From Microvirga sp. 3-52 (GTDB taxonomy: Bacteria > Pseudomonadota > Alphaproteobacteria > Rhizobiales > Beijerinckiaceae), in NCBI RefSeq assembly GCF_018383585.1, contig NZ_JAHAMK010000023.1, forward strand, positions 1-37,105: a stretch of 37,105 nucleotides of DNA, given 5' to 3'. The notes below the pieces were generated by a model, which worked only from the letters and a program-made list of their open reading frames with translations, was not told the DNA's origin and made no database searches. The position numbers were made by a program, and so were the translations under genes. Positions 1 through 9,355 of this stretch are shown one piece after another. Position 1 is the stretch's first letter, and each line of letters begins with the position of its first letter.

Positions 1-137
1 GCCGCCGTGCGGCGGGATATCTGGCGTGAAACGGGTTTCCTCACGTCCCAACATCGGAACAAAACACCAAAACCCTCGCGGGCACTTCAGCAATGCCTGG
101 TCTACGCACTCTGCCGAGCAGCCTGATTGGCCAAAGT

Positions 138-156
138 CGAGCTTAGGACAAGCTCG
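138..156 (-). terminator. Weak stem-loop after the M16 pair
   Basis: A 7-bp inverted repeat (CGAGCTT / AAGCTCG, 5-nt loop) lies 20 bases beyond the stop of the downstream M16 gene on the minus strand. Only a short T-rich stretch (ACTTTGG) follows, so it is a weak candidate terminator. The remaining bases of 1-175 show no gene that I can support. Confidence 0.3.
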
Positions 157-175
157 CTGGCTCGGGTTGGCAGCG

Positions 176-1453
176 TCAGCCCCCCGTCGGCCGCCCCGCA
201 ATCACCGTAAGCATCTTTCCGTCACTGAAGATGCGTTCGGCAGCCATGCGAATGTCGGCCTGTGTCACGGCCCCGACCAGGCCGTTGCGGCGGGCGATGT
301 AATCGATGCCGAGACCCTCGAAGGCGATCTGCGCCAGGGTATGGGCGATCTTGGTCGAGGTATCGAAGCCGAGCGCATAGGAGCCGATGAGGTAATCCTT
401 CGCCTTCTGCAGCTCCTCGTCGGACGGGCCTTCGCTCGTCAGTTTCGCCATCTCGTCGGCGATGACGTCGAGGGCCTCGACCACGCGCTCGTTCTTGGTG
501 GCGGTGTAGCCCCAGGTCATGCTCGCCGAGCGGTAGCTCACGAGGGAGGTGCCGACGCTGTAGGCGAGGCCGCGCTTCTCGCGCACCTCCTGGAACAGGC
601 GCGAGGTGAACGCGCCGCCGCCCAGGATGTGGTTGAGCACATAGGCCGGGATGAATCCCGGATCGCGCCAAGCAATGCCGTTCATGCCGAAGCGGATGAC
701 CGATTGCGGCACGTCGAGATCGACCACGATGCGCGACCCCAGCTTCTGCAGGGACGCGGGCTCGATGATGCTGAGCGCCTTGGCTTCGGCCAGGGTGCCG
801 AACACCTTGTCGAGCAGAGCGGAGAGATTGTCGCCACTGATGGCGCCAACGACAGCGACCTTCACGCGCCCGCGGGCGATGATCGCCTTGTGCATGGCCA
901 CGAGATCGTCCCGCGTGATCGCCGCGACGCTCTCGGGCGTGCCGGAAGTCGGACGACCATAGGGGTGGCCGGCAAAGCCCTCCTCGAAGAACCGGCGCGT
1001 CGCCATGACGCCGGGATCGTTCTGCTGGTACTTGAGTCCCGCGATGGTCTGGGCGCGGACGCGCTCGATGGAATCCTGATCGAAGCGCGGCTCGGCGAGC
1101 GCGAGGCGCAGCAGCTCGAAGGCTTCATCCGCATGCTTGACCAGCGTCTTCAGGGAGCCGCCGAGCGCATCGTTGCCGGCGTTGAAGGACAACTCGATGG
1201 CACGTGCCGCCAGCCGTTCCTGGAACGCATCGGAATCGTATTCACCCGCACCTTCGTCGAGCAGACGCGCGAGCATCTGCGCCACGCCGGGCTTGTCCGC
1301 AGGATCGTGTGCCGAGCCGCCCTCGAAAATGAAGGAAACGGCAATCAGCGGCACTACGTCGGATTCGACGTGCCACGCCTCGACACCGCTGGCTGAGGTC
1401 AGGGCCTTCACCGTGGTCGGAGACGAGGACATGGTTTCGACAGACGCTGTCAT
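176..1453 (-). CDS. M16 peptidase-fold protein, non-catalytic partner
   Basis: A 425-residue insulinase/pitrilysin-family (M16) protein and the second gene of a pair. At the place where the family carries the zinc motif HxxEH it reads GVAQMLARLLDE: Q59, A62 and R63 replace H, E and H. It therefore cannot bind zinc in the usual way. The N-terminal M16 half is followed by the M16 C-terminal half (residues about 190-380), which contains an R-Y-like substrate segment, EVREKRGLAYSVG. In bacteria such paired subunits resemble the alpha/beta organisation of mitochondrial processing peptidase, where the inactive chain holds substrate. No signal peptide is visible, so it is probably cytoplasmic. It starts with ATG 26 bases after the stop of the catalytic gene, consistent with one operon. 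The family call is secure; the substrate is unknown. Confidence 0.9.
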   Translation of the reverse strand: MTASVETMSSSPTTVKALTSASGVEAWHVESDVVPLIAVSFIFEGGSAHDPADKPGVAQMLARLLDEGAGEYDSDAFQERLAARAIELSFNAGNDALGGSLKTLVKHADEAFELLRLALAEPRFDQDSIERVRAQTIAGLKYQQNDPGVMATRRFFEEGFAGHPYGRPTSGTPESVAAITRDDLVAMHKAIIARGRVKVAVVGAISGDNLSALLDKVFGTLAEAKALSIIEPASLQKLGSRIVVDLDVPQSVIRFGMNGIAWRDPGFIPAYVLNHILGGGAFTSRLFQEVREKRGLAYSVGTSLVSYRSASMTWGYTATKNERVVEALDVIADEMAKLTSEGPSDEELQKAKDYLIGSYALGFDTSTKIAHTLAQIAFEGLGIDYIARRNGLVGAVTQADIRMAAERIFSDGKMLTVIAGRPTGG

Positions 1454-1479
1454 GGTTACCTCGGTTCTTGTGCAGGCGG

Positions 1480-2811
1480 TCAGGAAGCCGACTTCTGCAG
1501 ATAACCCGTCACGGAACGGCGGGGGGTGAGATAGCGCTCGGCCGCAGAGGCTAGATCGTCCTTCAGAACGGTCTCGATCTCGACCGGCCAGCGACGCACC
1601 TCCTCGATGGTCTCGCCGATGGCGAGCGCCGAGCCGTAGATGCGGGCGAGCGAGGATTGGCTGTCGGTGGAATAGATCGTCTCCGCCACAAGGCGCGTCT
1701 TGGCGCGCTCGATGGAATCCGCATCCAGCGCCTCGGCGGGAATTGTCCTGAGCACCTGATCGACGGCCTCTTCCAGCGCCTGCAGCGACACACCTTCAGC
1801 CGGCACCGCATAGACGCAGAAACGCGTGTCCTCCATGGCGGAGGACATGTACCAGGCGCCGGCATTCACCGCGATGCCGCGCTCCATCACGAGCTTGCGG
1901 TAGAGATAAGATGTCGGGCCGCCGCCGATCACTTCGGCGAGAAGCTCGAGCGAATAGCAGTCGCGCTGCGATGCCGTGCGGCAGGAGGGCACGAGATAAA
2001 GCCGCTGCATGGTCGGCTGCTCGACCTTGGGATCGGCTACGGTGAGGTGACGCGCGGCCACGGGCTCCGGCTCGCGCGGACGCAACCGCACTGGACGCTT
2101 GCCCTGCGGTGCGACGCGGCCATAGGTGGCATCGGCCAGCCGGCGCACCTCGTCCTCGCCCACATCGCCTGCAACGACCAGGATGCCGTTCTCGGGCGTG
2201 TAGAAGCGGCGATAGTAGTCGAGCGCATGGTCGCGGTTGAGCGTCTCGATCTCGTGCATCCAGCCGATGATCGGAATGCCGTAGGGATGGTGCACGAAGA
2301 GCGAAGCCGCCATCGCTTCCGAGAGCTGGGCCGAAGGGTCGGTCTCGACGCGCATGCGGCGCTCTTCCAGCACCACGTCGCGCTCAGGCGCGATGACGGA
2401 TTCCTCCAGAAGGAGGTTCGTCATGCGATCCGCCTCGAACTCCATCATGGTCTTGAGGTTCTCGCGGGCGACGCGCTGGAAGTAGGCCGTGTAATCGAAC
2501 GAGGTGAACGCATTCTCCTGTCCGCCGAGACCGGACACCACCTTCGAGAACTCGCCGGCCGGATGCTTCTCGGTGCCCTTGAACATCAGGTGCTCGAGGA
2601 AGTGCGCAATACCGGATTGTCCAAGCGGATCATCCGCCGAGCCGTTGCGATACCAGATCATATGCGTGACGACGGGAACGCGGCGATCCGGAATGACCAC
2701 GACATCGAGGCCGTTATCAAGCGTGAAGGAAGACAGGTTCGGACCACTGCCTTCCGTCCGCCCGAAAGAGGCGGCGTCGGCGCGAAGAAGGGGCTTTGAG
2801 GCAGTGTCCAT
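1480..2811 (-). CDS. M16 zinc metallopeptidase, catalytic subunit
   Basis: A 443-residue M16-family endopeptidase. The zinc-binding HFLEH is at residues 70-74. A glutamate cluster (ERDVVLEERRMR) follows about 75 residues later and supplies the third zinc ligand, most likely E150. The C-terminal half (about residues 210-400) is the second M16 domain, with RLYLVPSCRTASQRD and the region around GGGPTSYLYRKLVMERG. Length fits the short two-domain bacterial M16B type. It is the first gene of the pair and lies directly upstream of the zinc-motif-less homologue, so the two chains probably form a heterodimer like MPP-beta/MPP-alpha. No secretion signal is seen. The physiological substrate (misfolded or signal-type peptides) is inference. 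The ATG start has only a weak AAGG upstream. Confidence 0.93.
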   Translation of the reverse strand: MDTASKPLLRADAASFGRTEGSGPNLSSFTLDNGLDVVVIPDRRVPVVTHMIWYRNGSADDPLGQSGIAHFLEHLMFKGTEKHPAGEFSKVVSGLGGQENAFTSFDYTAYFQRVARENLKTMMEFEADRMTNLLLEESVIAPERDVVLEERRMRVETDPSAQLSEAMAASLFVHHPYGIPIIGWMHEIETLNRDHALDYYRRFYTPENGILVVAGDVGEDEVRRLADATYGRVAPQGKRPVRLRPREPEPVAARHLTVADPKVEQPTMQRLYLVPSCRTASQRDCYSLELLAEVIGGGPTSYLYRKLVMERGIAVNAGAWYMSSAMEDTRFCVYAVPAEGVSLQALEEAVDQVLRTIPAEALDADSIERAKTRLVAETIYSTDSQSSLARIYGSALAIGETIEEVRRWPVEIETVLKDDLASAAERYLTPRRSVTGYLQKSAS

Positions 2812-2972
2812 GATGTTTCAACCTTGGCGACATCAAATCATTTCGCAGGATGGTTCCTACGGGATAGTCAAATCGAGAGGCTATGCAAGCGAAGCCGCTG
2901 ATCTTTCCTGTGCGGCACTCTTTGTCTGGAGTCGCTGGGACAGACTTGGCTTTTCACGGATCCCATAACGTT

Positions 2973-3005
2973 TTCAGGCGAAGCGGGTGAACCCGTTCGC
3001 CTGAA
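2973..3005 (-). terminator. Long stem-loop downstream of the exported small protein
   Basis: An inverted repeat of TTCAGGCGAA with TTCGCCTGAA continues, after one bulged base, into CGGGT/ACCCG, giving about 15 base pairs around a GA turn. It begins 21 bases after the minus-strand stop at 3027. There is no clean T-run (AAAACGTT follows on the minus strand), so it could be a terminator or a 3'-end-protecting structure. The rest of 2812-2972 holds no supported gene. Confidence 0.5.
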
Positions 3006-3026
3006 GAAAGAAGGGAGAGACAATGC

Positions 3027-3674
3027 TTACTGCCTGCTCTGCTGCTGGCGGAGATAGGCCGAAGGGCTGTCGGGATCGCCCGACACGATCGGATCGGCAG
3101 AGGCCTTGAGCTTGCCGCCGCCTTGGGCCTTGAGCAGTGTGCCCGGAGGATCGCTCAGGTAGCGGCGGTCGAGGCCGTCGCCCTGCAGCTGCGGCTTGTC
3201 GTCTTTCGCGAAGGCGCGCAGCTCGTCGGGGCTCATGCGGGCGATATCGGTCTGCCGGCCGACGGGCCCCTGCGGGCCGGTCGAGACGTTGTTAGGATTG
3301 CGCCCGGCCCGCATCTCGTCGATGGAGAGAGGCTTGCCCTCGCTGTGCTTGTAAAGCTCGGAGCTGGTATAGGGTGTGCGAGCCTCGGCCGCAGCCTTCC
3401 GGCGAGCGGCCACGTCCGGATCTTTGGGCCAGTTGCCGTTGCGCGCTTCGGCACCGCCGGCGGCCGGATGGGGCAGGTCCATCTTGGGCGGCAGCACGAG
3501 CGGGGCACGCTCGTTGTAGGTGATGGGCGCCTTTTCCTTGGGAATGATGCCGATGGCGCCGAGAATGCTTTTCACGGCCTCGCCCTCCTCGGCCGAAGCG
3601 CCGGTGGCGACGATCAGAAGCGCCAAGGCCCCCGCCCGGCCGATGTTTTTCATTCCCTTCATGGCACCCACCAT
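3027..3674 (-). CDS. Exported protein, DUF3035-like (function unknown)
   Basis: A 215-residue protein with an N-terminal signal peptide: a short basic start, a hydrophobic stretch GALALLIVATGA, and a likely cleavage after GASA near residue 28. There is no lipobox cysteine. The mature part is proline- and charge-rich, with a segment ITYNERAPLVLPPKMDLPHP (residues about 53-72). This resembles the RxPLVLPP segment of alphaproteobacterial DUF3035 proteins, a group that includes the BamF lipoprotein, but here without lipidation. The remainder looks disordered (many K, P, G, D). Three in-frame ATGs exist (3674, 3662, 3653); the first has a GAGA at a suitable distance. It lies alone between the M16 pair and lspA. 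The DUF3035 link is tentative; it may simply be a periplasmic protein of unknown role. Confidence 0.7.
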   Translation of the reverse strand: MVGAMKGMKNIGRAGALALLIVATGASAEEGEAVKSILGAIGIIPKEKAPITYNERAPLVLPPKMDLPHPAAGGAEARNGNWPKDPDVAARRKAAAEARTPYTSSELYKHSEGKPLSIDEMRAGRNPNNVSTGPQGPVGRQTDIARMSPDELRAFAKDDKPQLQGDGLDRRYLSDPPGTLLKAQGGGKLKASADPIVSGDPDSPSAYLRQQQSRQ

Positions 3675-3749
3675 CAGTTTCTCATTGTGGCCGGAAGGCC
3701 TGATCGCTCATTCTGGCGAACATATGGCAGACGACGACATAAAATATCA

Positions 3750-4370
3750 TTATTTCGCCCGCCGCCCCTCCAGGACGAAGGAGTCATAAAGCAAACCGAC
3801 CACCCCCGCAACGATGGCGGCATCCGCCACGTTGAACACGTACCAGGACCATGAACCGATATGGATCTGGATGAAATCGAACACGGCCCCGTAGGCGAGC
3901 CGGTCGATGACGTTGCCGATCGCTCCGCCCACGATCAGGCCCAGGGAAACGGCGAGCAGCTTGGCCGTGGTACGGCGGATCCAGAAGGACAGGCCGATGG
4001 CGGCCAGGATGGAAATGATGATCAGCCCCCAGCGGCCGATCTCCGAGTTCTGCTGGAACAGGCCGTAGGAGATGCCCCGGTTCCAGACCACGATCAGGTT
4101 GATGAAGGGAGCGAACTCGACCGGCTCCTTCACCGGCAGGTCGTAGACGAACAGGCTGTAGAGCTTGGTGGCCTGATCGAGGATGAGGGTGATCAGGGCT
4201 GCCGAGAAGCCGAGGAACGCGGCAACGGACAGGCCCTTCCGGGACGCGCGGCCCCTGCCCCGCCCCTTCGAAGAACGGGGCCTGCTCGCCGCGCGCGGAC
4301 GCGGCGAACCGGGTTGAGATGCCATTCCGCCCTCGGTGAGCGGGATGCCGGGATCCTCGGACTTGCTCAT
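3750..4370 (-). CDS. lspA: Lipoprotein signal peptidase (signal peptidase II)
   Basis: LspA cleaves the signal peptide of prolipoproteins after Lgt has lipidated the cysteine; it is an inner-membrane aspartyl protease. Four membrane segments are visible ([45 protein letters not shown], and [16 protein letters not shown]). Both catalytic aspartates are present, in [16 protein letters not shown] and FNVADAAI. The chain is 206 residues; the usual family length is about 160-170. The excess is a basic, Ser/Pro/Arg-rich N-terminal tail of about 45 residues. I chose the ATG at 4370 because it overlaps the ileS stop as ATGA, the arrangement expected for translational coupling. An in-frame ATG at 4325 would shorten the tail by 15 residues. 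The ileS-lspA order is the common one in proteobacteria. Confidence 0.95.
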   Translation of the reverse strand: MSKSEDPGIPLTEGGMASQPGSPRPRAASRPRSSKGRGRGRASRKGLSVAAFLGFSAALITLILDQATKLYSLFVYDLPVKEPVEFAPFINLIVVWNRGISYGLFQQNSEIGRWGLIIISILAAIGLSFWIRRTTAKLLAVSLGLIVGGAIGNVIDRLAYGAVFDFIQIHIGSWSWYVFNVADAAIVAGVVGLLYDSFVLEGRRAK

Positions 4371-7315
4371 TCCGCCGCAGCCTTCAGCTGATCCCACTCG
4401 CGCAAAGCCGCCGCATCGCGGGGCGTCACGTCCGGGTAATCGGGATCGGCGCCGACATCGGGCGTGACCTTCCAGGAGCGGGCGCACTTGTGTCCCTGAG
4501 CGAGCGCCGGCACGACGGCGACACCCTTCACGTCCTCGAGACGGAAGGCCTCGGACGGCCCCTCGCCCTGCGCCACCCGGATACCGGACGTGATGCAGAT
4601 CTCGGCAAGGTCGAGACCCTGGACGGCCTTGAACAGGCTCTCGTCGGCGATGTGAACGACGGGTGCCGCCTCGAGGCTCGCACCGATGCGCTTCTGCGCA
4701 CGCTCGATCTCCAGCGCGCCGGTGACTGCGCGGCGCACGCGACGGATCTTCGCCCAGCGCTCGGCCAGCGCATCGTCGCGCCATTCCGCCGGCACGTGCG
4801 GGAAGGTTTCGAGGTGCACCGACTCGGCCTGCGGATAGCGCGCGAGCCAGGCCTCCTCCGCCGTGAACGCCAGGATCGGCGCGATCCAGGTCGCCACGCA
4901 GCGGAAGGTCTGGTCGATCACGGTCAGCGCGCTCCTGCGAACGGTGCTCGAGATCGGATCGCAATAGAGCGCGTCCTTGCGGATGTCGAAATAGAACGCC
5001 GACAGATCCGTGGTCATGAACGAGTTGAGGAGCGCGATCACCCGCTTGTAGTCGAAGGTGCTGTAGGCCTCGCGCATCTCGCCATCGAGCTCTGCGAGGC
5101 GATGCAGCACAAAGCGCTCGAGCTCCGGCATCTCGCCCACCGCAACCCTGTCGGCCTCGCGGAAATGCGCGAGCGAACCCAGCATCCACCGGACCGTGTT
5201 GCGCAGCTTGCGATAGGTCTCGACGAAGGTCTTCAGGATCTCTGGGCCGATGCGCAGATCGTCCGAGTAGTCGGATGCCGCCACCCAAAGGCGCAGGATG
5301 TCGGCGCCGGAATCCTGGATCACCTTCTGCGGCGCGACCACGTTGCCGAGGGACTTCGACATCTTCTGGCCCTTCTCGTCGAGGACGAAGCCGTGGGTCA
5401 GAACGATGTCGTAGGGCGCGCGGCCGCGCGTGCCGCAGCTCTCGAGCAGCGACGAGTGGAACCAGCCGCGATGCTGGTCGGAGCCTTCCAGGTACATGAC
5501 CTGATCGGGTCCGCCGTCCACCTTGCGCGTCACCTTCAGGTCCTCGCGCTTTTCGAGCGCGAAGGCGTGCGTGCAGCCGGAATCGAACCACACGTCGAGG
5601 ATGTCGTTGATCTTGTCGAAGTCGGCGAGGTCGTAGCCGCCCGCCTTCAGGAAACGCGAACCGTCATCCGCGTACCATGCATCGGCGCCCTCTTTCTCGA
5701 AGGCTTCCGCGATGGCGTTGTTGACGCGTTCGTCCTTGAGGATCTCGTTGGTGCCCTTCTTCACGAACACGGCGATCGGCACGCCCCAGGCGCGCTGACG
5801 CGAGACCACCCAGTCGGGCCGGTTCTCGATCATGCCGTTGATGCGGTTCTCGCCCGTCTCGGGCACCCACTCGACGGTCTTGATGCCATGGAGCGCGCGC
5901 TGACGCAGGGTGTCGCCCTTGTCGTCGAGCGGCTTGTCCATGGAGATGAACCATTGCGGCGTGTTGCGGAAGATCAGCGGACCCTTCGAGCGCCACGAAT
6001 GCGGGTACTGGTGCTTGAGACGCCCGCGCGCGATGAGCGCACCGACTTCGACGAGCTTCCTGATCACCGCTTCGTTGGCGCCCGCATCCTTGCCCTTGTC
6101 GTCATAGATGCGTTCGCCCGCGAAGAACGGCACGTCGGGGAAGTAGGACGAGTCCGGCGAGACCGTGTGCGGCACTTCCCTGGTGCCGCAGGCGGCGAAC
6201 ACGTCGCGGTGCTTCACATACGTGTTGTAGTCGTCCGCGCCGTGGCCGGGAGCCGTGTGCACGAAGCCCGTGCCCGCATCGTCGGTCACATAATCGGCCG
6301 GCAGGACCGGCACGCCGAAATCCCAATAGCCGTGCGCGCCCTCGAGCCCGCGGAACGGATGCGCGCAGCGCTCGAGCATCACCGGCAGCACGTCCTTCAC
6401 GCGCTCGTATTCGGCAACGCGCGCCGCCGCGAACACGTCGGCGGCAAGCTTGTCGGCGATCACGAGACGGTCGCCCACCTTAGCCCAATTGTCCTCGGCC
6501 GCTTCCGTGACCTCGTAGAGGCCGTAGGCGATGTTTTCGCCATAGGCGATGGCGCGGTTGGCCGGGATGGTCCACGGCGTCGTCGTCCAGATGACCACGG
6601 ACGCATTGTCGAGATCGCCGTCCAGCGTGTTGGTGATCTTGAACTTCACCCAGATCGTGGTCGAGGTCTTCTCGTGGTACTCGACCTCGGCCTCGGCGAG
6701 CGCGGTCTTCTCGACGGAGGACCACATGACCGGCTTGGAGCCGCGATAGAGCTGGTCGCTCACCGCGAACTTCATGATCTCGCGGGCGATCTGCGCTTCC
6801 GCGTCGTAGCTCATGGTCTGGTACGGGTTCGTCCAGTCGCCCTCGACGCCGAGGCGCTTGAACTCCTCGCGCTGTACGTCGATCCATTTCTCGGCGAACG
6901 CCCGGCACTCGCGGCGGAACTCGACGATGTCCACATCGTCCTTGTTCTTGCCCTTGGAACGATACTCCTCCTCGATCTTCCACTCGATCGGCAGGCCGTG
7001 GCAGTCCCAGCCGGGGACGTAGTTGGAATCGAAGCCCAGCATGCCCTGCGAGCGGACCACCATGTCCTTCAGGATCTTGTTGAGCGCATGGCCGATATGG
7101 ATGTTCCCGTTCGCATAGGGAGGACCGTCGTGGAGCACGAAGCGCGGACGGCCCTTCTGGACCTCGCGCAGACGCTCGTAGAGCCTGTTCTCGTTCCAGC
7201 GCTGCAGGAGCTGCGGCTCGCGCTGCGGCAGGCCAGCCCGCATGGGGAACTCGGTCTGGGGCAGGAACAGGGTCTCGGAATAGTCTCGGGCGGCGCTTTC
7301 AGGCTTATCGGTCAT
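4367..7315 (-). CDS. ileS: Isoleucyl-tRNA synthetase
   Basis: Class I aminoacyl-tRNA synthetase that charges tRNA-Ile; 982 residues from the chosen start. The HIGH signature is in [10 protein letters not shown] near residue 75 and the KMSKS loop in [11 protein letters not shown] near residue 630. The CP1 editing domain lies between them ([13 protein letters not shown] and [10 protein letters not shown] are editing-site segments). The start is placed at [14 protein letters not shown] because the family begins there; an in-frame ATG 15 codons upstream lacks a better ribosome site. Odd feature: the C-terminal zinc-binding module, normally with two CxxC pairs, reads HKCARSWKV with no later CxxC, so three of the four cysteines are missing. 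The stop overlaps the lspA start by four bases. ribF, which often precedes ileS, is 2.1 kb away across the opposite-strand msrB/DUF3095 pair. Confidence 0.98.
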   Translation of the reverse strand: MTDKPESAARDYSETLFLPQTEFPMRAGLPQREPQLLQRWNENRLYERLREVQKGRPRFVLHDGPPYANGNIHIGHALNKILKDMVVRSQGMLGFDSNYVPGWDCHGLPIEWKIEEEYRSKGKNKDDVDIVEFRRECRAFAEKWIDVQREEFKRLGVEGDWTNPYQTMSYDAEAQIAREIMKFAVSDQLYRGSKPVMWSSVEKTALAEAEVEYHEKTSTTIWVKFKITNTLDGDLDNASVVIWTTTPWTIPANRAIAYGENIAYGLYEVTEAAEDNWAKVGDRLVIADKLAADVFAAARVAEYERVKDVLPVMLERCAHPFRGLEGAHGYWDFGVPVLPADYVTDDAGTGFVHTAPGHGADDYNTYVKHRDVFAACGTREVPHTVSPDSSYFPDVPFFAGERIYDDKGKDAGANEAVIRKLVEVGALIARGRLKHQYPHSWRSKGPLIFRNTPQWFISMDKPLDDKGDTLRQRALHGIKTVEWVPETGENRINGMIENRPDWVVSRQRAWGVPIAVFVKKGTNEILKDERVNNAIAEAFEKEGADAWYADDGSRFLKAGGYDLADFDKINDILDVWFDSGCTHAFALEKREDLKVTRKVDGGPDQVMYLEGSDQHRGWFHSSLLESCGTRGRAPYDIVLTHGFVLDEKGQKMSKSLGNVVAPQKVIQDSGADILRLWVAASDYSDDLRIGPEILKTFVETYRKLRNTVRWMLGSLAHFREADRVAVGEMPELERFVLHRLAELDGEMREAYSTFDYKRVIALLNSFMTTDLSAFYFDIRKDALYCDPISSTVRRSALTVIDQTFRCVATWIAPILAFTAEEAWLARYPQAESVHLETFPHVPAEWRDDALAERWAKIRRVRRAVTGALEIERAQKRIGASLEAAPVVHIADESLFKAVQGLDLAEICITSGIRVAQGEGPSEAFRLEDVKGVAVVPALAQGHKCARSWKVTPDVGADPDYPDVTPRDAAALREWDQLKAAAE

Positions 7316-7609
7316 AATGGTCAATCGGTCTTGTGTGGCCCGTGAATCAGGCGGGCGCATCGGGCTTCTGTCAGGGTCGAACGGCTAGGATCCCGGACCT
7401 TCGCAGGTCATGCGAAAGCCGGGCCGATAATTCGCGCAGCGCCTATGCGGGCCGCCGGCTGAGCCTGAGAAACCATGGACATGACGAGCCTTTTAGCAGC
7501 GCCGGGCCGGATAATAAAGCGTGGTGATTGCCGGGCCGACTCCCTATTTAAGGGCAGGAACCAACCTTATAGTCTCCCGAGCGATGCGACGGGCAGGAGG
7601 ATTTGACCC

Positions 7610-8113
7610 ATGGCAGACTCAACCACCACAGCCGGACAGCGCTCCCGTGCGGGCTTCGACCTGACAGCCCCAAATCCGGAGGAATTCCGCAGGCTCGTCG
7701 CCAATCTCGACGACGAGGAGCGCCGGGTTCTTCTGGAGCACGGAACGGAACGGCCGTTCTGCGGCATCTTCAACGAGGCCAAGGAGAAAGGCACCTATTG
7801 CTGCCGCCTCTGCGGGCTGCCCCTGTTCAATGCAGGCACGAAGTTCGAATCCGGCACCGGCTGGCCGAGCTTCTTCGACCCGATCGACCGCGAGCACGTC
7901 GCCTTCGTGCGCGACACTAGCTACGGCATGGTCCGCACCGAGATCCGCTGCGCCCGCTGCGAGGGCCATCTCGGCCACGTGTTCAACGACGGCCCGCCTC
8001 CCACGGGCGAGCGCTACTGCATGAACTCGGTCTCCTTGCGCTTCGTGGCCGAAGGCGATCCGCTGCCGGACGAGCTGGGCCGGGGGGCGCCGGAGGGCGA
8101 AGCGGTGGGCTGA
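7610..8113 (+). CDS. msrB: Peptide-methionine (R)-S-oxide reductase MsrB
   Basis: MsrB reduces the R epimer of methionine sulfoxide, repairing oxidised proteins with thioredoxin as reductant. The 167-residue chain carries the complete single MsrB domain. Structural zinc ligands are C65/C68 (CCRLCG) and C114/C117 (RCARCEG). The substrate loop is SGTGWPSFF and the catalytic cysteine is C137 in GERYCMNS. An additional cysteine, C51 (RPFCGIF), could serve as a resolving thiol; that is inference. An AGGAGG ribosome site sits ten bases before the ATG. It is divergent from ileS, and only six bases separate its stop from the next gene, so the two are probably co-transcribed. The 294-base ileS/msrB intergenic region (7316-7609) shows no clear regulatory palindrome. 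Confidence 0.97.
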   Translation: MADSTTTAGQRSRAGFDLTAPNPEEFRRLVANLDDEERRVLLEHGTERPFCGIFNEAKEKGTYCCRLCGLPLFNAGTKFESGTGWPSFFDPIDREHVAFVRDTSYGMVRTEIRCARCEGHLGHVFNDGPPPTGERYCMNSVSLRFVAEGDPLPDELGRGAPEGEAVG

Positions 8114-8119
8114 CGGCCC

Positions 8120-9289
8120 GTGGCGGCCGGCCTGCATGAGACGGGCGGCAGGGCTGAGGCGGACTTCTACGCCCGCCTGCCCGTCTTCGGTCATTTCTCC
8201 CAGTTGACCGATCCCGGGCTCTACATGCCGGTGCCGGACGATTGGGTGCTCGGCCTCAGCGACATCGTGCGCTCGACCTCCGCCATCGGGGCCGGGCGCT
8301 ACAAGGAGGTCAACACGGCGGCCGCCTCCGTCATCGCGGCTGTCTCCAACAAGCTCGGTACGAGCGCGTTTCCCTTCGTGTTCGGCGGGGACGGGGCGAG
8401 CTTCGCCCTGCCCGCCTCGCAAGCCGATCTGGCGCGGGAAACGCTTGCGGCCGTCGCGGCCTGGGTGCGCGATTCGTTCGATTTCGAACTGCGCATCGCC
8501 GTCGTTCCCGTGTCCGAGATCCGCGCCAGAGGCCACGATGTGCGGATCGCCCGTTTCGCGGCCTCTCCCGACGTCTCCTACGCCATGTTCTCCGGCGGCG
8601 GCCTCGCCTATGCGGAACAGCGGATGAAGGACGGCGCCTTCACCATTCCTCCCGCACGACCCGGCACCCTGCCCGACCTGACCGGGCTGACCTGCCGCTT
8701 CGACGAGATCATGCCCCAGCGCGGCGTCATTCTCTCCCTGATCCTTCTTCCCGATCCCATGGCGAGCACGGACGCCTTCAACGCTCTCGTCGGGCAGGTT
8801 CTCTCCCTGGTCGACGGCCAGGAGGCCGGGCGCCCTCTCCCTGAGAACGGACCTGCCCTGACCACGCCCTTCAAGGGTTTCGGCATCGAGGCGAAAACCG
8901 TCACAAGGGACGGGGCGGGCCTCGTCACCCTGGGAAAGCTGGCGGGACTTCGCCTGATCTCCTTCGCGATCCTCCGGTTCGGACTGACGGTCGGCCGGTT
9001 CGATCCGGCCCGCTATCGGCGCCAGCTCGTCGAGAACACGGACTTCCGCAAATTCGACGACGGCCTGCGCATGACGCTCGACTGCACCCCTGCCCTCGCC
9101 GACCGGTTGGAAGCCCTGCTCATGGAGGCGCAGCAGAAGGGGACCGCCCATTACGGCCTGCACCGGCAGGAGGCAGCCCTCATGACCTGTTTCGTGCCCT
9201 CGGCCACCCGCAGCGATCACATCCATTTCGTCGACGGCGCCATGGGCGGCTACGCCATGGCCGCGCGGGCGCTGAAGCCGGCAGCATAG
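8120..9289 (+). CDS. DUF3095 family protein with class III cyclase-like metal motifs
   Basis: A 389-residue protein starting with GTG, six bases after msrB. I recognise it as DUF3095, a family with no assigned function. Two segments look like the metal-binding strands of class III nucleotidyl cyclases. LGLSDIVRSTSAIGAGRYKEVN (D48, described here in two parts: LGLSDIVRSTSAI and GRYKEVN) corresponds to the FxDIxGFT strand. FVFGGDGASFALP (D91) corresponds to the beta-hairpin GD. The middle part (about 100-230) and the C-terminal part (about 270-380, with HYGLHRQEAALMTCF and HIHFVDGAMGGYAMA) are less familiar. No membrane segment or signal peptide is visible. The pairing with msrB suggests a redox-stress setting, but that is context only. 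Whether it makes or binds a nucleotide is unknown. Confidence 0.82.
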   Translation: MAAGLHETGGRAEADFYARLPVFGHFSQLTDPGLYMPVPDDWVLGLSDIVRSTSAIGAGRYKEVNTAAASVIAAVSNKLGTSAFPFVFGGDGASFALPASQADLARETLAAVAAWVRDSFDFELRIAVVPVSEIRARGHDVRIARFAASPDVSYAMFSGGGLAYAEQRMKDGAFTIPPARPGTLPDLTGLTCRFDEIMPQRGVILSLILLPDPMASTDAFNALVGQVLSLVDGQEAGRPLPENGPALTTPFKGFGIEAKTVTRDGAGLVTLGKLAGLRLISFAILRFGLTVGRFDPARYRRQLVENTDFRKFDDGLRMTLDCTPALADRLEALLMEAQQKGTAHYGLHRQEAALMTCFVPSATRSDHIHFVDGAMGGYAMAARALKPAA

Positions 9290-9355
9290 GGTTGCATGGC
9301 ACTCCCGGAGCTGAGGCGCCCATTCCAAGCTTGGATGCAGAACGGCATGTCATTT

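Noticed and set aside
26..1396. A 456-codon plus-strand frame opposite the M16 gene
   Set aside because: Antisense shadow without motifs; the minus-strand M16 call is clear.
3750..5591. A 613-codon minus-strand frame containing LspA
   Set aside because: Only the last 206 codons are LspA. The upstream part is Arg/Ala-rich and lies out of frame inside ileS, so it is not a fusion protein.
4490..7345. A 951-codon open frame antisense to ileS
   Set aside because: GC-rich codon usage on the real strand leaves the opposite strand free of stops. Its translation shows no domain and is rich in His, Arg and Val typical of such shadows; ileS is certain.
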